From positions 4,774,001 through 4,838,000 of the forward strand of contig NZ_CP013909.1 in the NCBI RefSeq assembly GCF_001507645.1: a DNA stretch of 64,000 nt, in the 5' to 3' direction. Below the pieces are notes generated by a model. The model searched no databases and was not told where the DNA came from. It saw only the letters and a program-made list of their open reading frames with translations. Every line of letters begins with the position of its first letter. Positions within the stretch are counted from its first letter, which is position 1. The translations under genes were made by a program, and so were the position numbers. The stretch comes from Hymenobacter sedentarius (GTDB lineage: Bacteria; Bacteroidota; Bacteroidia; Cytophagales; Hymenobacteraceae). Of this stretch, positions 15,265 through 23,413 are shown piece after piece.

Positions 15265-17310
15265 TTATTTACGGAAAAAATCGGCCAGCTGCTGCCCGTC
15301 CAGCAGCACCAGGGTTTTGCGGCCGTCGGGGGTGTAGCCGGGCACTTGGCAGGCAAATAGGCGGTCGGCCAGGGCATTCAGCTCGGCTTCGGGCAGGCGG
15401 GTGGTGGCCGTGCCGGCGGCTACGCGGCGGGCCAGCGCCCGGGCCAGGCTTTCGCCCTGGTCGAGCTTGAGCGGGCCGGCTGTGTTGCGGAACTGCTCAA
15501 TCAGACTTTCCAATAGCTCTTTTTCGTCCTGGGCGGGCATGCCGGCCGGAATGGCTTCCACAGCAATGGTGTTGGGCCCAAACTCCACAAAGATGAAGCC
15601 CAGCGCATGCAGCGGCTCGGTAAGCTCGCGCAGCACGGCAAAGTCCGAGGGGCTGAACGTGACGGTGCGCGGAAACAGCAGGGTCTGGGAAGTACCCACG
15701 GCCCGGCTCAATTCCTGCCGGAACTGCTCGTAGAGAATCCGCTCGCGGGCCGCCTCCTGGTCGATGAGCAGCACCCCCGACTTCACGGGTACCAGCACGT
15801 AGCGCTGCTGCACCTGCACGGCCCGGCTGCCGGCCCCTCCCTCCCGCTCCCGCGGGGGTACCGCGCCGGCCGCGGGCGCCTCCGGCTGGGCCAAGCCCAA
15901 CGACAGCTCTGCGTTGTCGGCACCAGCAAATGGGGCTGGGCTCCCCATCTCGAAGCTGCGCATGGTGGCCACGTCCAGCGTGGGCTCGTCGCGCACGGGC
16001 TGGCCCAATTCGCGGTAGAAGGCTTCGAGTTCGCGCCGGGCCTGCTCGGTGGGGCGCGGCGGCAGCGGCCGCTCGTAGCCGTCGCGGCGGGTGTCGGGCT
16101 TGAAATTCGAAAAGCCCGAAGGCCCGGCGGGCAGGCGGGCCGCCGTCGAAGCCGGGGCATCGGGGCGGTAGCCGTCGCTGCTGGCGGCCCGGTCGGCGGG
16201 CGTGGCGGCGGGCAGGTGGTCGTCGGCCTCGGGGGGCACTTGCCCGGTGCCCTTGCCGGCCCGTAGCGGCCGGATGGGCGCAAAGTTCACGTCGCCGTCG
16301 AAGTCCAGCGAGGGCGCGATGTTGTGCAGGCCCAGGCTCTGCTTCACGGCCGCGCGCACCACGGCGTACACGGTTTTTTCGTCTTCGAACTTGATTTCCG
16401 TTTTGGTGGGGTGCACGTTGATGTCGATGGACTTGGGGTCCAGCTCCAGAAACAGCACATAGAACGGGTGGGTGTCGCGCGCCAGCAGGCCCTCGTAGGC
16501 CGACAACACGGCGTGGTTGAGGTAAGCCGAGCGAATAAAGCGGTTGTTCACAAAGAAAAACTGGTCGCCCCGGCTTTTCTTCGACGACTCGGGCTTGCCC
16601 ACAAAGCCCTTCACCGAAATGGAGTGGGTCACTTCTTCGCAAGCGGCCAGCTGCTCCTTGTAGCCGTTGCCGAGCAGCGCCACGATGCGCTGGCTCAACT
16701 TGCCCGCCGGCAGGCTAAATACCTCCAGGTCGTTTTGGTACAGTGAGAAGGCAATGTGCGGGTTGGCCAGGGCCACGTGCTGAAACTCGTCGAGAATGTG
16801 CCGCATTTCCACGGCATTGCTCTTGAGGAAGTTGCGCCGGGCGGGCACGTTGAAGAACAGGTTCTTCACGGCGATGCTGGTGCCGTCGGGGCAGGCGGTG
16901 GGCTGCTGGCTGGTTACCTGCGAGCCTTCCACGAGCAGCAGCGAGCCGGTGTCGTGCTCGCGCTGCTTGGTGCGGATTTCGACCTGGGCCACGGCCGCGA
17001 TGCTGGCCAGCGCCTCGCCCCGGAAGCCGAGGGTGCGAATGCGAAATAAGTCCTCGGTTGAGCTGATTTTGCTGGTGGCGTGGCGCTCCAGGCTCATGCG
17101 GGCGTCGGTGGGCGACATGCCCGCGCCGTTGTCTACTACCTGCACCAGCTGCTTGCCGGCTTCTTTCACAATGAGTTGCACCTGGGCCGCCCCGGCATCG
17201 ACGGCGTTTTCCAGCAGCTCCTTCACCACGGAGGCCGGGCGCTGCACCACCTCGCCGGCCGCAATTTGGTTGGCGAGGTACTCGGGAAGCAAATGAATTA
17301 TATCGGGCAT
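15265..17310 (-). CDS. mutL: DNA mismatch repair protein MutL
   Basis: A 681-residue MutL. The N-terminal GHKL ATPase is intact: ELLENAVDAGA, DNGAGMSPTDA and TLGFRGEALASIAAVAQ. A Pro/Ala-rich linker follows (about 350-480). In the C-terminal dimerisation domain, the metal-binding motif DQHA-x2-E-x4-E of nicking MutLs reads DQEAARERILYE, with Glu for His. The CPHGRP-like site near the C-terminus reads YTPDGRKT. The fold is therefore kept, but intrinsic endonuclease activity is doubtful. It is first in a run with two rhomboid genes. Confidence 0.94.
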   Translation of the reverse strand: MPDIIHLLPEYLANQIAAGEVVQRPASVVKELLENAVDAGAAQVQLIVKEAGKQLVQVVDNGAGMSPTDARMSLERHATSKISSTEDLFRIRTLGFRGEALASIAAVAQVEIRTKQREHDTGSLLLVEGSQVTSQQPTACPDGTSIAVKNLFFNVPARRNFLKSNAVEMRHILDEFQHVALANPHIAFSLYQNDLEVFSLPAGKLSQRIVALLGNGYKEQLAACEEVTHSISVKGFVGKPESSKKSRGDQFFFVNNRFIRSAYLNHAVLSAYEGLLARDTHPFYVLFLELDPKSIDINVHPTKTEIKFEDEKTVYAVVRAAVKQSLGLHNIAPSLDFDGDVNFAPIRPLRAGKGTGQVPPEADDHLPAATPADRAASSDGYRPDAPASTAARLPAGPSGFSNFKPDTRRDGYERPLPPRPTEQARRELEAFYRELGQPVRDEPTLDVATMRSFEMGSPAPFAGADNAELSLGLAQPEAPAAGAVPPREREGGAGSRAVQVQQRYVLVPVKSGVLLIDQEAARERILYEQFRQELSRAVGTSQTLLFPRTVTFSPSDFAVLRELTEPLHALGFIFVEFGPNTIAVEAIPAGMPAQDEKELLESLIEQFRNTAGPLKLDQGESLARALARRVAAGTATTRLPEAELNALADRLFACQVPGYTPDGRKTLVLLDGQQLADFFRK

Positions 17311-17630
17311 GGAGGAAGGCGCACGCTTCAGCTTGCGCTAGAGAAAACAAAAAGAGCTAACCAGCACGTCAACAAGCGGAAACGCGCCCGGCAATAACCG
17401 GAAATTGGCCGCGTTTTAAACCCAAAACGGGGTTTCGTGCGTACCTTCGCGGCTAAATAGCGCAATTCCGGCATGAAATTTCGCGGCAGTTGCCGCTCAC
17501 CTTTCGCACCGGAATGCGCTACGTTTGGAACCTCCAAAGCCAGCCGGCGGGTTCCGCTGCTAACCCTGACAAAAGTACGGCCTTCGCGGCCCGTTTGCCT
17601 TTGAACCCACCCATCAACTCCGCGAGGCTT

Positions 17631-20600
17631 ATGCGCATCCCCCTTCAGCTTGCCTTACTGGCTTTGCTGCTAGCCACGGGCTTGCTGCTTTCGTTTTCCG
17701 ATGTAGAAAAGCTGCCGGCGGACCCGCTGCCAGCTTCCCCGGCCGAGGCGGCCTGGGTCGACAGTGTGTTCAACTCGCTCACCCCGGAGCAGCGCCTGGG
17801 GCAGCTGTTTATGGTGGCTGCGTACTCCAACAAGGACAAGGCCCACGCCGCTTATATCGAGCGGCTGGTGCGCAACCAGCACATTGGCGGGGTGATGTTT
17901 CTGCAGGGCGGCCCCAAGCGCCAGGCTCTGATGACCAACCGCTTGCAGGCCGCCGCCAAGGTGCCCCTGCTCATTGCCATGGACGCCGAGTGGGGCCTCG
18001 ATATGCGACTCGACTCTTCGGCTCACTTTGCCAAGCAGATGACGCTAGGCGCCATGGACGACCCCAGGTACGTGTACGAGATGGGCCGCGACATTGCCCG
18101 TAAAATGCGGGCGCTGGGCGTGCACATCAGCTTCGCGCCGGTTATCGACGTGAACTCCAACCCCGGCAACCCCGTGATTGGCAACCGCTCGTTTGGCGAA
18201 GACCAGGAGCGGGTGGCCAAGCTGGGCATTCAGTACATCCGGGGCTTGCAGGAAAACGGCGTGATGGCCGTGGCCAAGCACTTCCCCGGGCACGGCGACA
18301 CCGATACCGACTCGCACGTGTCGCTGCCGGTCATCAACACCGACCTGGCCCGCCTCACCAAGGTGGACTTGGTGCCGTTTCAGCAGTCGTTCGAGGCCGG
18401 GGTGATGGGCGTGATGGTGGCCCACCTCTACATGCCGCTGTTCGACACGACCAACGCCAAGACCACGACCCTCTCGCACGCCCTGGTAACGGACCTGCTG
18501 AAGGACAAAATGGGCTTCAAGGGCCTGGTGTTCACCGACGCGCTCAACATGAAGAGCGTGAGCAAGCTTTACAAAGACGGGGAGCTCGACGCCATGGCAC
18601 TGGCCGCTGGCAACGACGTGCTGCTGTTTTCCGAGGACGTGCCGGCCGCGCTGATACGCATCCGGGAAGCGGTGAACGCGGGCCACCTGCGGCAGGAAGA
18701 TTTGGACCTGCGCATCAAGAAGATTCTGCGGGTGAAATATTGGGCTGGGCTGGCCAAGTACCACCCCACCAAGCTGGCGACCATGCGCGACAGCCTGAAC
18801 CTGCCGGCGTCCAAGGTGCTGGCTCAGAATATTTTTGAGCACGCCGTGACCGTGGTTAAGAACGACGACAAGCTCCTCCCCTTTCAGCGGCTCGATACGC
18901 TGCGGATTGCGGCCATCACCATCGGCACCCAGGCCGAGGGGCCGTACGCCACCATTTTCAACAAATACCAGCCGGGCCCGGTGTACGCCGTGCCCAACCG
19001 CTACGCCGACGACTCCACTTTTACCCGCATCGCCGCCCGCCTCGGCGGCTACAACGTGGTGGTGGTGAGCCTGCACGGCATGAACAACACGCCCAGCCAC
19101 AACTATGGTATAGGCGACGGCGCGTTGAAATTCCTCAAGCAGCTCGAAGCCAACCCCAGGTTCAAAACGGTGGTGGTGGCCATGGGCAACGCCTACGGCC
19201 TGAAGTTCCTGGAAAATGCCCGCACGCTGGTGTGCGGCTACGAAGACCACTACGCGGCGCAGCTGGTAGTGCCGCAGGTGCTGTTTGGGGCGCTGCCGGC
19301 CCGGGGCAAGCTGCCGGTCACCGTTTCGCCCACGCTCAGAACCACCACCGGCATCGCCACCGCAGACTTGCACCGCCTGCGCTACGCCGTGCCCGAAAGC
19401 CAGGGGTTGAGTTCGCGCGTGCTGGCCCAGATTGACAACATTGCTCTGGAAAGCCAGACCTACGCCGCCGCTCCCGGCTGCCAGGTGCTGGTGGCTCGCA
19501 ACGGCACGGTGGTATTCGACCAGAGCTACGGCTACTGCACCTACGACCAGAGCCAACCCGTGACCAGCAGCACGCTCTACGACCTGGCCTCGGTGACCAA
19601 GGTGGCCGGCACCCTGCAGGCCGTGATGTACCTCAAGGACCAGGGCAAGCTCAACATCGAGGAGAAAGTAGCCACCTACCTGCCGGAGCTGGCGCGCACC
19701 AACAAGCGCGACATGACCATTCGGGACGTGCTGCTGCACCAGGCCGGCCTCAAGCCGGGCATCCCCACCTGGGAGCGCACCGTTAACAGCAGCGGCCTGA
19801 AACCGACCTTCTACGCCAGCATCCGCTCCGATAATTTCCCCAACGAAGTGGCGCCCGGCGAATACAGCACCAAAGCCGCCGACGACTCCGTCTGGGCTTG
19901 GACCATGCGCTCCAGCCTCCTGCCCAAAATCAAGGGCAAGTACCCCACCGAGTATTCGGACCTGAGCTTCATCGTGATGAAGCGGGTGTGTGAAAAGATT
20001 CTCAAGGAGCCGCTCGAGGACTTTTTGCAGGACAACTTCTATCGGCCGCTGGGGCTGGGCAGCATGACGTATAATCCGCTGCAGCGCTTCCCCAAAAGCT
20101 GCATCGCGCCTACCGAAAACGACACCTACTACCGCCGCGAGCAGCTGCAGGGCACCGTACACGACCAAACGGCGGCCCTGGTGGGCGGCGTGGGCGGGCA
20201 CGCCGGTCTCTTTGCCACCGCCAACGACCTGGCCGTGCTGATGCAGATGAACCTGCAAAACGGCAAATACGGGGGCAGCCGCTACTTCCAGTCGCCTGTG
20301 GTGACGGAGTTTGCCCGGCCGCAAATGGCCGGCGGCCGCCGCGGCCTGGGCTGGGACCACGGCGACCCCACCAAGCACGAAGGCCCCACCAGCAACCTGG
20401 CCCCGGCCAGCACCTTTGGCCACACGGGCTTCACGGGTACTTGCGTGTGGATGGACCCCGACAACCAGATTCTCTACATCTTTCTTTCGAACCGCGTGTA
20501 CCCGGATGCGGGCAACAACAAGCTGCGCCAGTACAATATCCGGACGCGCATCCACGAGGTGATTTATAAGTCGATGGCGGCCGAAATGGCCAAAAAATAG
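17631..20600 (+). CDS. GH3 beta-N-acetylhexosaminidase / serine beta-lactamase-like fusion
   Basis: A 989-residue two-enzyme protein. Residues 1-25 form a signal or anchor segment. Next is a GH3 (NagZ-like) domain with KHFPGHGDTDTDSH and the nucleophile Asp303 in VFTDALNMKS. A GH3 C-terminal-like domain follows. From about residue 600 comes a class C beta-lactamase/transpeptidase-type serine hydrolase with SVTK (Ser654), the YSD triad (EYSDLSFIV) and HTGFTGT. Such fusions occur in Bacteroidota and suggest coordinated attack on peptidoglycan glycan and peptide parts; that role is inferred. I chose the ATG at 17631 because it begins the signal segment; the frame is open 47 codons upstream. Confidence 0.85.
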   Translation: MRIPLQLALLALLLATGLLLSFSDVEKLPADPLPASPAEAAWVDSVFNSLTPEQRLGQLFMVAAYSNKDKAHAAYIERLVRNQHIGGVMFLQGGPKRQALMTNRLQAAAKVPLLIAMDAEWGLDMRLDSSAHFAKQMTLGAMDDPRYVYEMGRDIARKMRALGVHISFAPVIDVNSNPGNPVIGNRSFGEDQERVAKLGIQYIRGLQENGVMAVAKHFPGHGDTDTDSHVSLPVINTDLARLTKVDLVPFQQSFEAGVMGVMVAHLYMPLFDTTNAKTTTLSHALVTDLLKDKMGFKGLVFTDALNMKSVSKLYKDGELDAMALAAGNDVLLFSEDVPAALIRIREAVNAGHLRQEDLDLRIKKILRVKYWAGLAKYHPTKLATMRDSLNLPASKVLAQNIFEHAVTVVKNDDKLLPFQRLDTLRIAAITIGTQAEGPYATIFNKYQPGPVYAVPNRYADDSTFTRIAARLGGYNVVVVSLHGMNNTPSHNYGIGDGALKFLKQLEANPRFKTVVVAMGNAYGLKFLENARTLVCGYEDHYAAQLVVPQVLFGALPARGKLPVTVSPTLRTTTGIATADLHRLRYAVPESQGLSSRVLAQIDNIALESQTYAAAPGCQVLVARNGTVVFDQSYGYCTYDQSQPVTSSTLYDLASVTKVAGTLQAVMYLKDQGKLNIEEKVATYLPELARTNKRDMTIRDVLLHQAGLKPGIPTWERTVNSSGLKPTFYASIRSDNFPNEVAPGEYSTKAADDSVWAWTMRSSLLPKIKGKYPTEYSDLSFIVMKRVCEKILKEPLEDFLQDNFYRPLGLGSMTYNPLQRFPKSCIAPTENDTYYRREQLQGTVHDQTAALVGGVGGHAGLFATANDLAVLMQMNLQNGKYGGSRYFQSPVVTEFARPQMAGGRRGLGWDHGDPTKHEGPTSNLAPASTFGHTGFTGTCVWMDPDNQILYIFLSNRVYPDAGNNKLRQYNIRTRIHEVIYKSMAAEMAKK

Positions 20601-20614
20601 CTAAGCCTGGTTTA

Positions 20615-20667
20615 GCCAAAACGAAAGAAGCCACAACCCATCCGGTTGCGGCTTCTTTCGTTTTGGC
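20615..20667 (+). terminator. Terminator after the GH3/beta-lactamase gene
   Basis: A long stem starts GCCAAAACGAAAGAAGCC and pairs with GGCTTCTTTCGTTTTGGC around a short loop containing AACCCATCCGGTT. It begins 15 bases past the stop codon. Confidence 0.8.
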
Positions 20668-20814
20668 ATTTTTCGTCGCGAAGCGCCACCGCCTGCGGAA
20701 ACGGCATGAGCTACTTTTATCGCAACCTTTGCGGCCAAAAAGAGTCTGTTTGTTAACATCCCGGCCGTATTCCGGTTAGGCAAAACGCGGGGCCCTTTTT
20801 CGCGTTACTACTCT

Positions 20815-21951
20815 ATGAACATCGGTATCGTTTGTTATCCCACCTTTGGCGGCTCCGGCGTGGTGGCCACGGAATTGGGCAAAGCCCTGGCCCAACGCGG
20901 CCACCGCGTGCATTTCATCACTTACAGCCAGCCGGTGCGGCTCGATTTTTTCAACGAAAACCTCTTTTATCACGAGGTTTATGTACCGGCCTACCCCCTA
21001 TTTCAATTTCCGCCCTACGAGCTGGCCCTGACCAGCAAGATGGTGGACATTGTGCAGAACGAAAAGCTCGACGTGCTGCACGTGCACTACGCCATTCCGC
21101 ACGCCTCAGCGGCATTTATGGCCAAGCAGATTCTGCGCGCCCGCGGCATCCAGATTCCGGTTGTCACGACTTTGCACGGCACCGATATTACCCTCGTGGG
21201 CAAAGACCCCAGCTTTGAGCCGGTGGTTACGTTCAGCATCAACCAGAGCGACGGCGTGACGTCGGTGTCGGCCGATTTGCGGCGTGAAACCTACGAGTAC
21301 TTCGCGGTTGAGAAGGATATTACCGTCATTCCCAACTTCATCGACCTGCACCGCTTCAAAAAGCAGGACAAGAGCCACTTCCGCGCCGCCATTGCGCCGG
21401 AGGGCGAGAAGCTGCTGGTGCACACCAGCAACTTCCGCACCGTGAAGCGCGTGGAAGACGTGCTCCGCATTTTTGTGGGTGTCCGGGAGCAGATACCCGC
21501 CAAATTGCTGCTCGTGGGCGACGGCCCCGACCGCTCGCGCATGGAAAAGCTGGCCCGCGACCTCGACGTGCACCGCGACCTGCGCTTCCTGGGCAAGCTC
21601 GAAGCCGTGGAGGAAGTGCTGAGCGTAGGCGACCTGTTTCTGATGCCTTCCGAAAACGAAAGCTTCGGCCTGGCGGCCCTGGAGGCCATGGCCTGCGAAG
21701 TGCCGGTGGTGAGCACCAATGCCGGCGGCATTCCCGAGCTCAACGTGCACGGCGTAACCGGCATGATAAGCGAAATCGGCGACGTGGCCGATATGGTTAA
21801 GAATGCCCTTTACGTGCTGAGCGACGAGAACCTGCCCCGCTTCAAAGCCGCCGCCCTCGCCCGCGCACAAGAGTTTGCGGTGGAGAACATTGTGCCCAAA
21901 TACGAGGATTGCTACCGCAGCGCCATTGAGTCGCTACACGTGGCAGTGTAA
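20815..21951 (+). CDS. bshA: N-acetyl-alpha-D-glucosaminyl L-malate synthase BshA
   Basis: A 378-residue GT4-type (GT-B fold) glycosyltransferase. It closely resembles BshA, which joins UDP-GlcNAc and L-malate in the first step of bacillithiol synthesis. The start MNIGIVCYPTFGGSGVVATE, the HVHYAIPHASAA segment and TLHGTDITLVG are characteristic. The C-terminal nucleotide-binding ENESFGLAALEAMACEVPVV is intact. Bacillithiol is the usual low-molecular-weight thiol of many Bacteroidota. The bshB and bshC partners are not in this window. It is monocistronic and followed by the large palindrome R5. Confidence 0.93.
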   Translation: MNIGIVCYPTFGGSGVVATELGKALAQRGHRVHFITYSQPVRLDFFNENLFYHEVYVPAYPLFQFPPYELALTSKMVDIVQNEKLDVLHVHYAIPHASAAFMAKQILRARGIQIPVVTTLHGTDITLVGKDPSFEPVVTFSINQSDGVTSVSADLRRETYEYFAVEKDITVIPNFIDLHRFKKQDKSHFRAAIAPEGEKLLVHTSNFRTVKRVEDVLRIFVGVREQIPAKLLLVGDGPDRSRMEKLARDLDVHRDLRFLGKLEAVEEVLSVGDLFLMPSENESFGLAALEAMACEVPVVSTNAGGIPELNVHGVTGMISEIGDVADMVKNALYVLSDENLPRFKAAALARAQEFAVENIVPKYEDCYRSAIESLHVAV

Positions 21952-21963
21952 CTAAGCGCTGTC

Positions 21964-22135
21964 TGTTATTGAGAGCGCAGCGAAGCAATCCGTCCTGTAA
22001 AAGCCAGACACTTTCTAAAGCGATAAGCCCCGGTACTGCGCAGTACCGGGGCTTATCGCTTTAGAAAACTTATCACAACTTAGGGCTGGTTGTACCGAGA
22101 GGACGGACTGCCACGAGCTACGTCCTTGCAATGAC
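21964..22135. repeat. Nested palindromic repeat (copy R5) with 56-bp perfect core
   Basis: The core 22012-22067 is a perfect 56-base palindrome with no loop (28-base arms, centre TGC|GCA). It is surrounded by imperfect arms of the ATTGAGAGCGCAGCGAAGCAATCCGTCC type (about 21967-21996) and GAGGACGGACT...CAATGACAG (about 22098-22137). It lies between the convergent bshA and the following minus-strand gene and may terminate both. Confidence 0.85.
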
Positions 22136-22145
22136 AGGCGGCGCT

Positions 22146-22682
22146 TTAAAACAGCCCGGCAGCTTCGCTTTTCACTACGGCCAGCGCCTGGGCGGTGGGC
22201 TCAGCGCCGTCCATCATCAGTCCTTCCAGAATGCGTTTGGCGAGTTCGGTGCCGCGCGCCTGGCCGGGGGTCGGCAGGCCGTGGTAGGCGCGGTTTACCA
22301 TCGTCAGCACATTTTCCTTAGCTTCTTTTACCACCGTCCAGGCATCGCCGGAAATGTAGAGCTGCTGGGAGAGGTTGTGCTCGTACTCAGCCCGGATTTC
22401 CTGTTGCAACAGGCGGTGAAAGTCGGGGGCCGTTTGGCCGGCGCTGCTCAGGCGCACCAGGATGTTGTTGGGCGAGATGCGCTCCAGAAACAGCACCACC
22501 CGCTCGTAAGCCTGCAGGCGGAGCGGCAGGGTGGTTTTGTTGCTTTCCATTCGCATTTCAATCAAGCGGCGCTGCTGCTCTTTCTCCAGAAACTGGCGGA
22601 ACAGCACGTAGATGGCGCCGGCCACAATGAGGGCCGGCAGGATAATTTTGAGCAGATCGAAGACGTAGGTGGTCGTATCCAT
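22146..22682 (-). CDS. Conserved membrane-anchored protein of unknown function
   Basis: A 178-residue protein. One N-terminal transmembrane helix (about 8-28, LLKIILPALIVAGAIYVLF) is followed by a charged, helical cytoplasmic region (QFLEKEQQRRLIEMRMES; RLQAYERVVLFLERISP). It resembles a widespread Bacteroidota family of short, single-helix proteins without known function. I chose the second ATG (22680-22682), which starts MDTTTYVFDLL; the first ATG adds six residues. No catalytic motif is visible. Confidence 0.65.
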   Translation of the reverse strand: MDTTTYVFDLLKIILPALIVAGAIYVLFRQFLEKEQQRRLIEMRMESNKTTLPLRLQAYERVVLFLERISPNNILVRLSSAGQTAPDFHRLLQQEIRAEYEHNLSQQLYISGDAWTVVKEAKENVLTMVNRAYHGLPTPGQARGTELAKRILEGLMMDGAEPTAQALAVVKSEAAGLF

Positions 22683-22946
22683 TGAGTAGAATAGCGCCAA
22701 GCTCCAGCGTGGCGGGTTGCGGGGATTTAACGAAAGTGGCAGCGGGAAATTATGGGCGCCGATTTACGTGCCGGGCCGGAGCCTGGGCATGCGGCCCCAC
22801 GGTTGGGGTGCCAGTACCAGCCCAGCGCAAACATACGCCGTGAACCACCGCCCCCCAACTGCTGTTTCATGCGTGCGGCCGTGCCGCGAGCTACTCCGGC
22901 GGCTTCCGTATCTTTGTTGCCCACCTCTCTTAAATCGTCTTTCATT

Positions 22947-23294
22947 ATGGCTTCCGTTGCCACCCTCGCCCCCATTAGCCTCACCGACCGCGCTGTGGTC
23001 GAGGTGAAGAATATCATTCAGGAAAAAAATGTACCCGCCGATTACGGCCTGCGCATCGGCGTGCAGGGCGGTGGCTGCTCGGGCATGAGCTACCTGCTCG
23101 GCTTCGACAAAGCTAAGGACGCCGACGAAGTGTACGACCTCGACGGCCTGAAGCTCATCATGGATAAAAAGCACGCCATGTACGTATTGGGCATGGAAGT
23201 CGACTTCCAGGACGGGCTCAACGCCCGCGGCTTCGTCTTCAACAACCCCCAGGCCAAAAGCACCTGCGGCTGCGGCTCGTCGTTCTCGGCCTAA
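22947..23294 (+). CDS. A-type iron-sulfur cluster carrier (IscA/ErpA-like)
   Basis: A 115-residue HesB/IscA-family protein that carries Fe-S clusters or iron to apoproteins. The three conserved cysteines are present: GGGCSGMSY in the middle and TCGCGSSF at the C-terminus. I chose the ATG at 22947, which gives the usual family length; the frame extends 65 codons upstream without family similarity. No isc or suf neighbours are visible, so it appears as a stand-alone gene with its own terminator. Confidence 0.92.
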   Translation: MASVATLAPISLTDRAVVEVKNIIQEKNVPADYGLRIGVQGGGCSGMSYLLGFDKAKDADEVYDLDGLKLIMDKKHAMYVLGMEVDFQDGLNARGFVFNNPQAKSTCGCGSSFSA

Positions 23295-23337
23295 CCCACC
23301 CGCAATAGCTCGCTTGGGCTAATTAACGCGCTATACC

Positions 23338-23372
23338 AAAAATAGCCCCGACCGTTTGGCCGGGGCTTTTTC
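23338..23372 (+). terminator. Terminator after the A-type carrier gene
   Basis: The stem AGCCCCG/CGGGGCT ends in T5 and lies 44 bases past the stop. A candidate promoter for the next gene overlaps it: TTTG at 23355-23358, then 17 bases to TACTTTCG at 23376-23383. Confidence 0.8.
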
Positions 23373-23413
23373 GTTTACTTTCGCGTTGTCCACCACCTTC
23401 AACTTCTGAGTCA

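Noticed and set aside
18045..20555. 836-residue minus-strand frame antisense to the GH3/beta-lactamase gene
   Set aside because: Long only because of high GC; sense-strand catalytic motifs are unmistakable and the antisense protein has no recognisable features.
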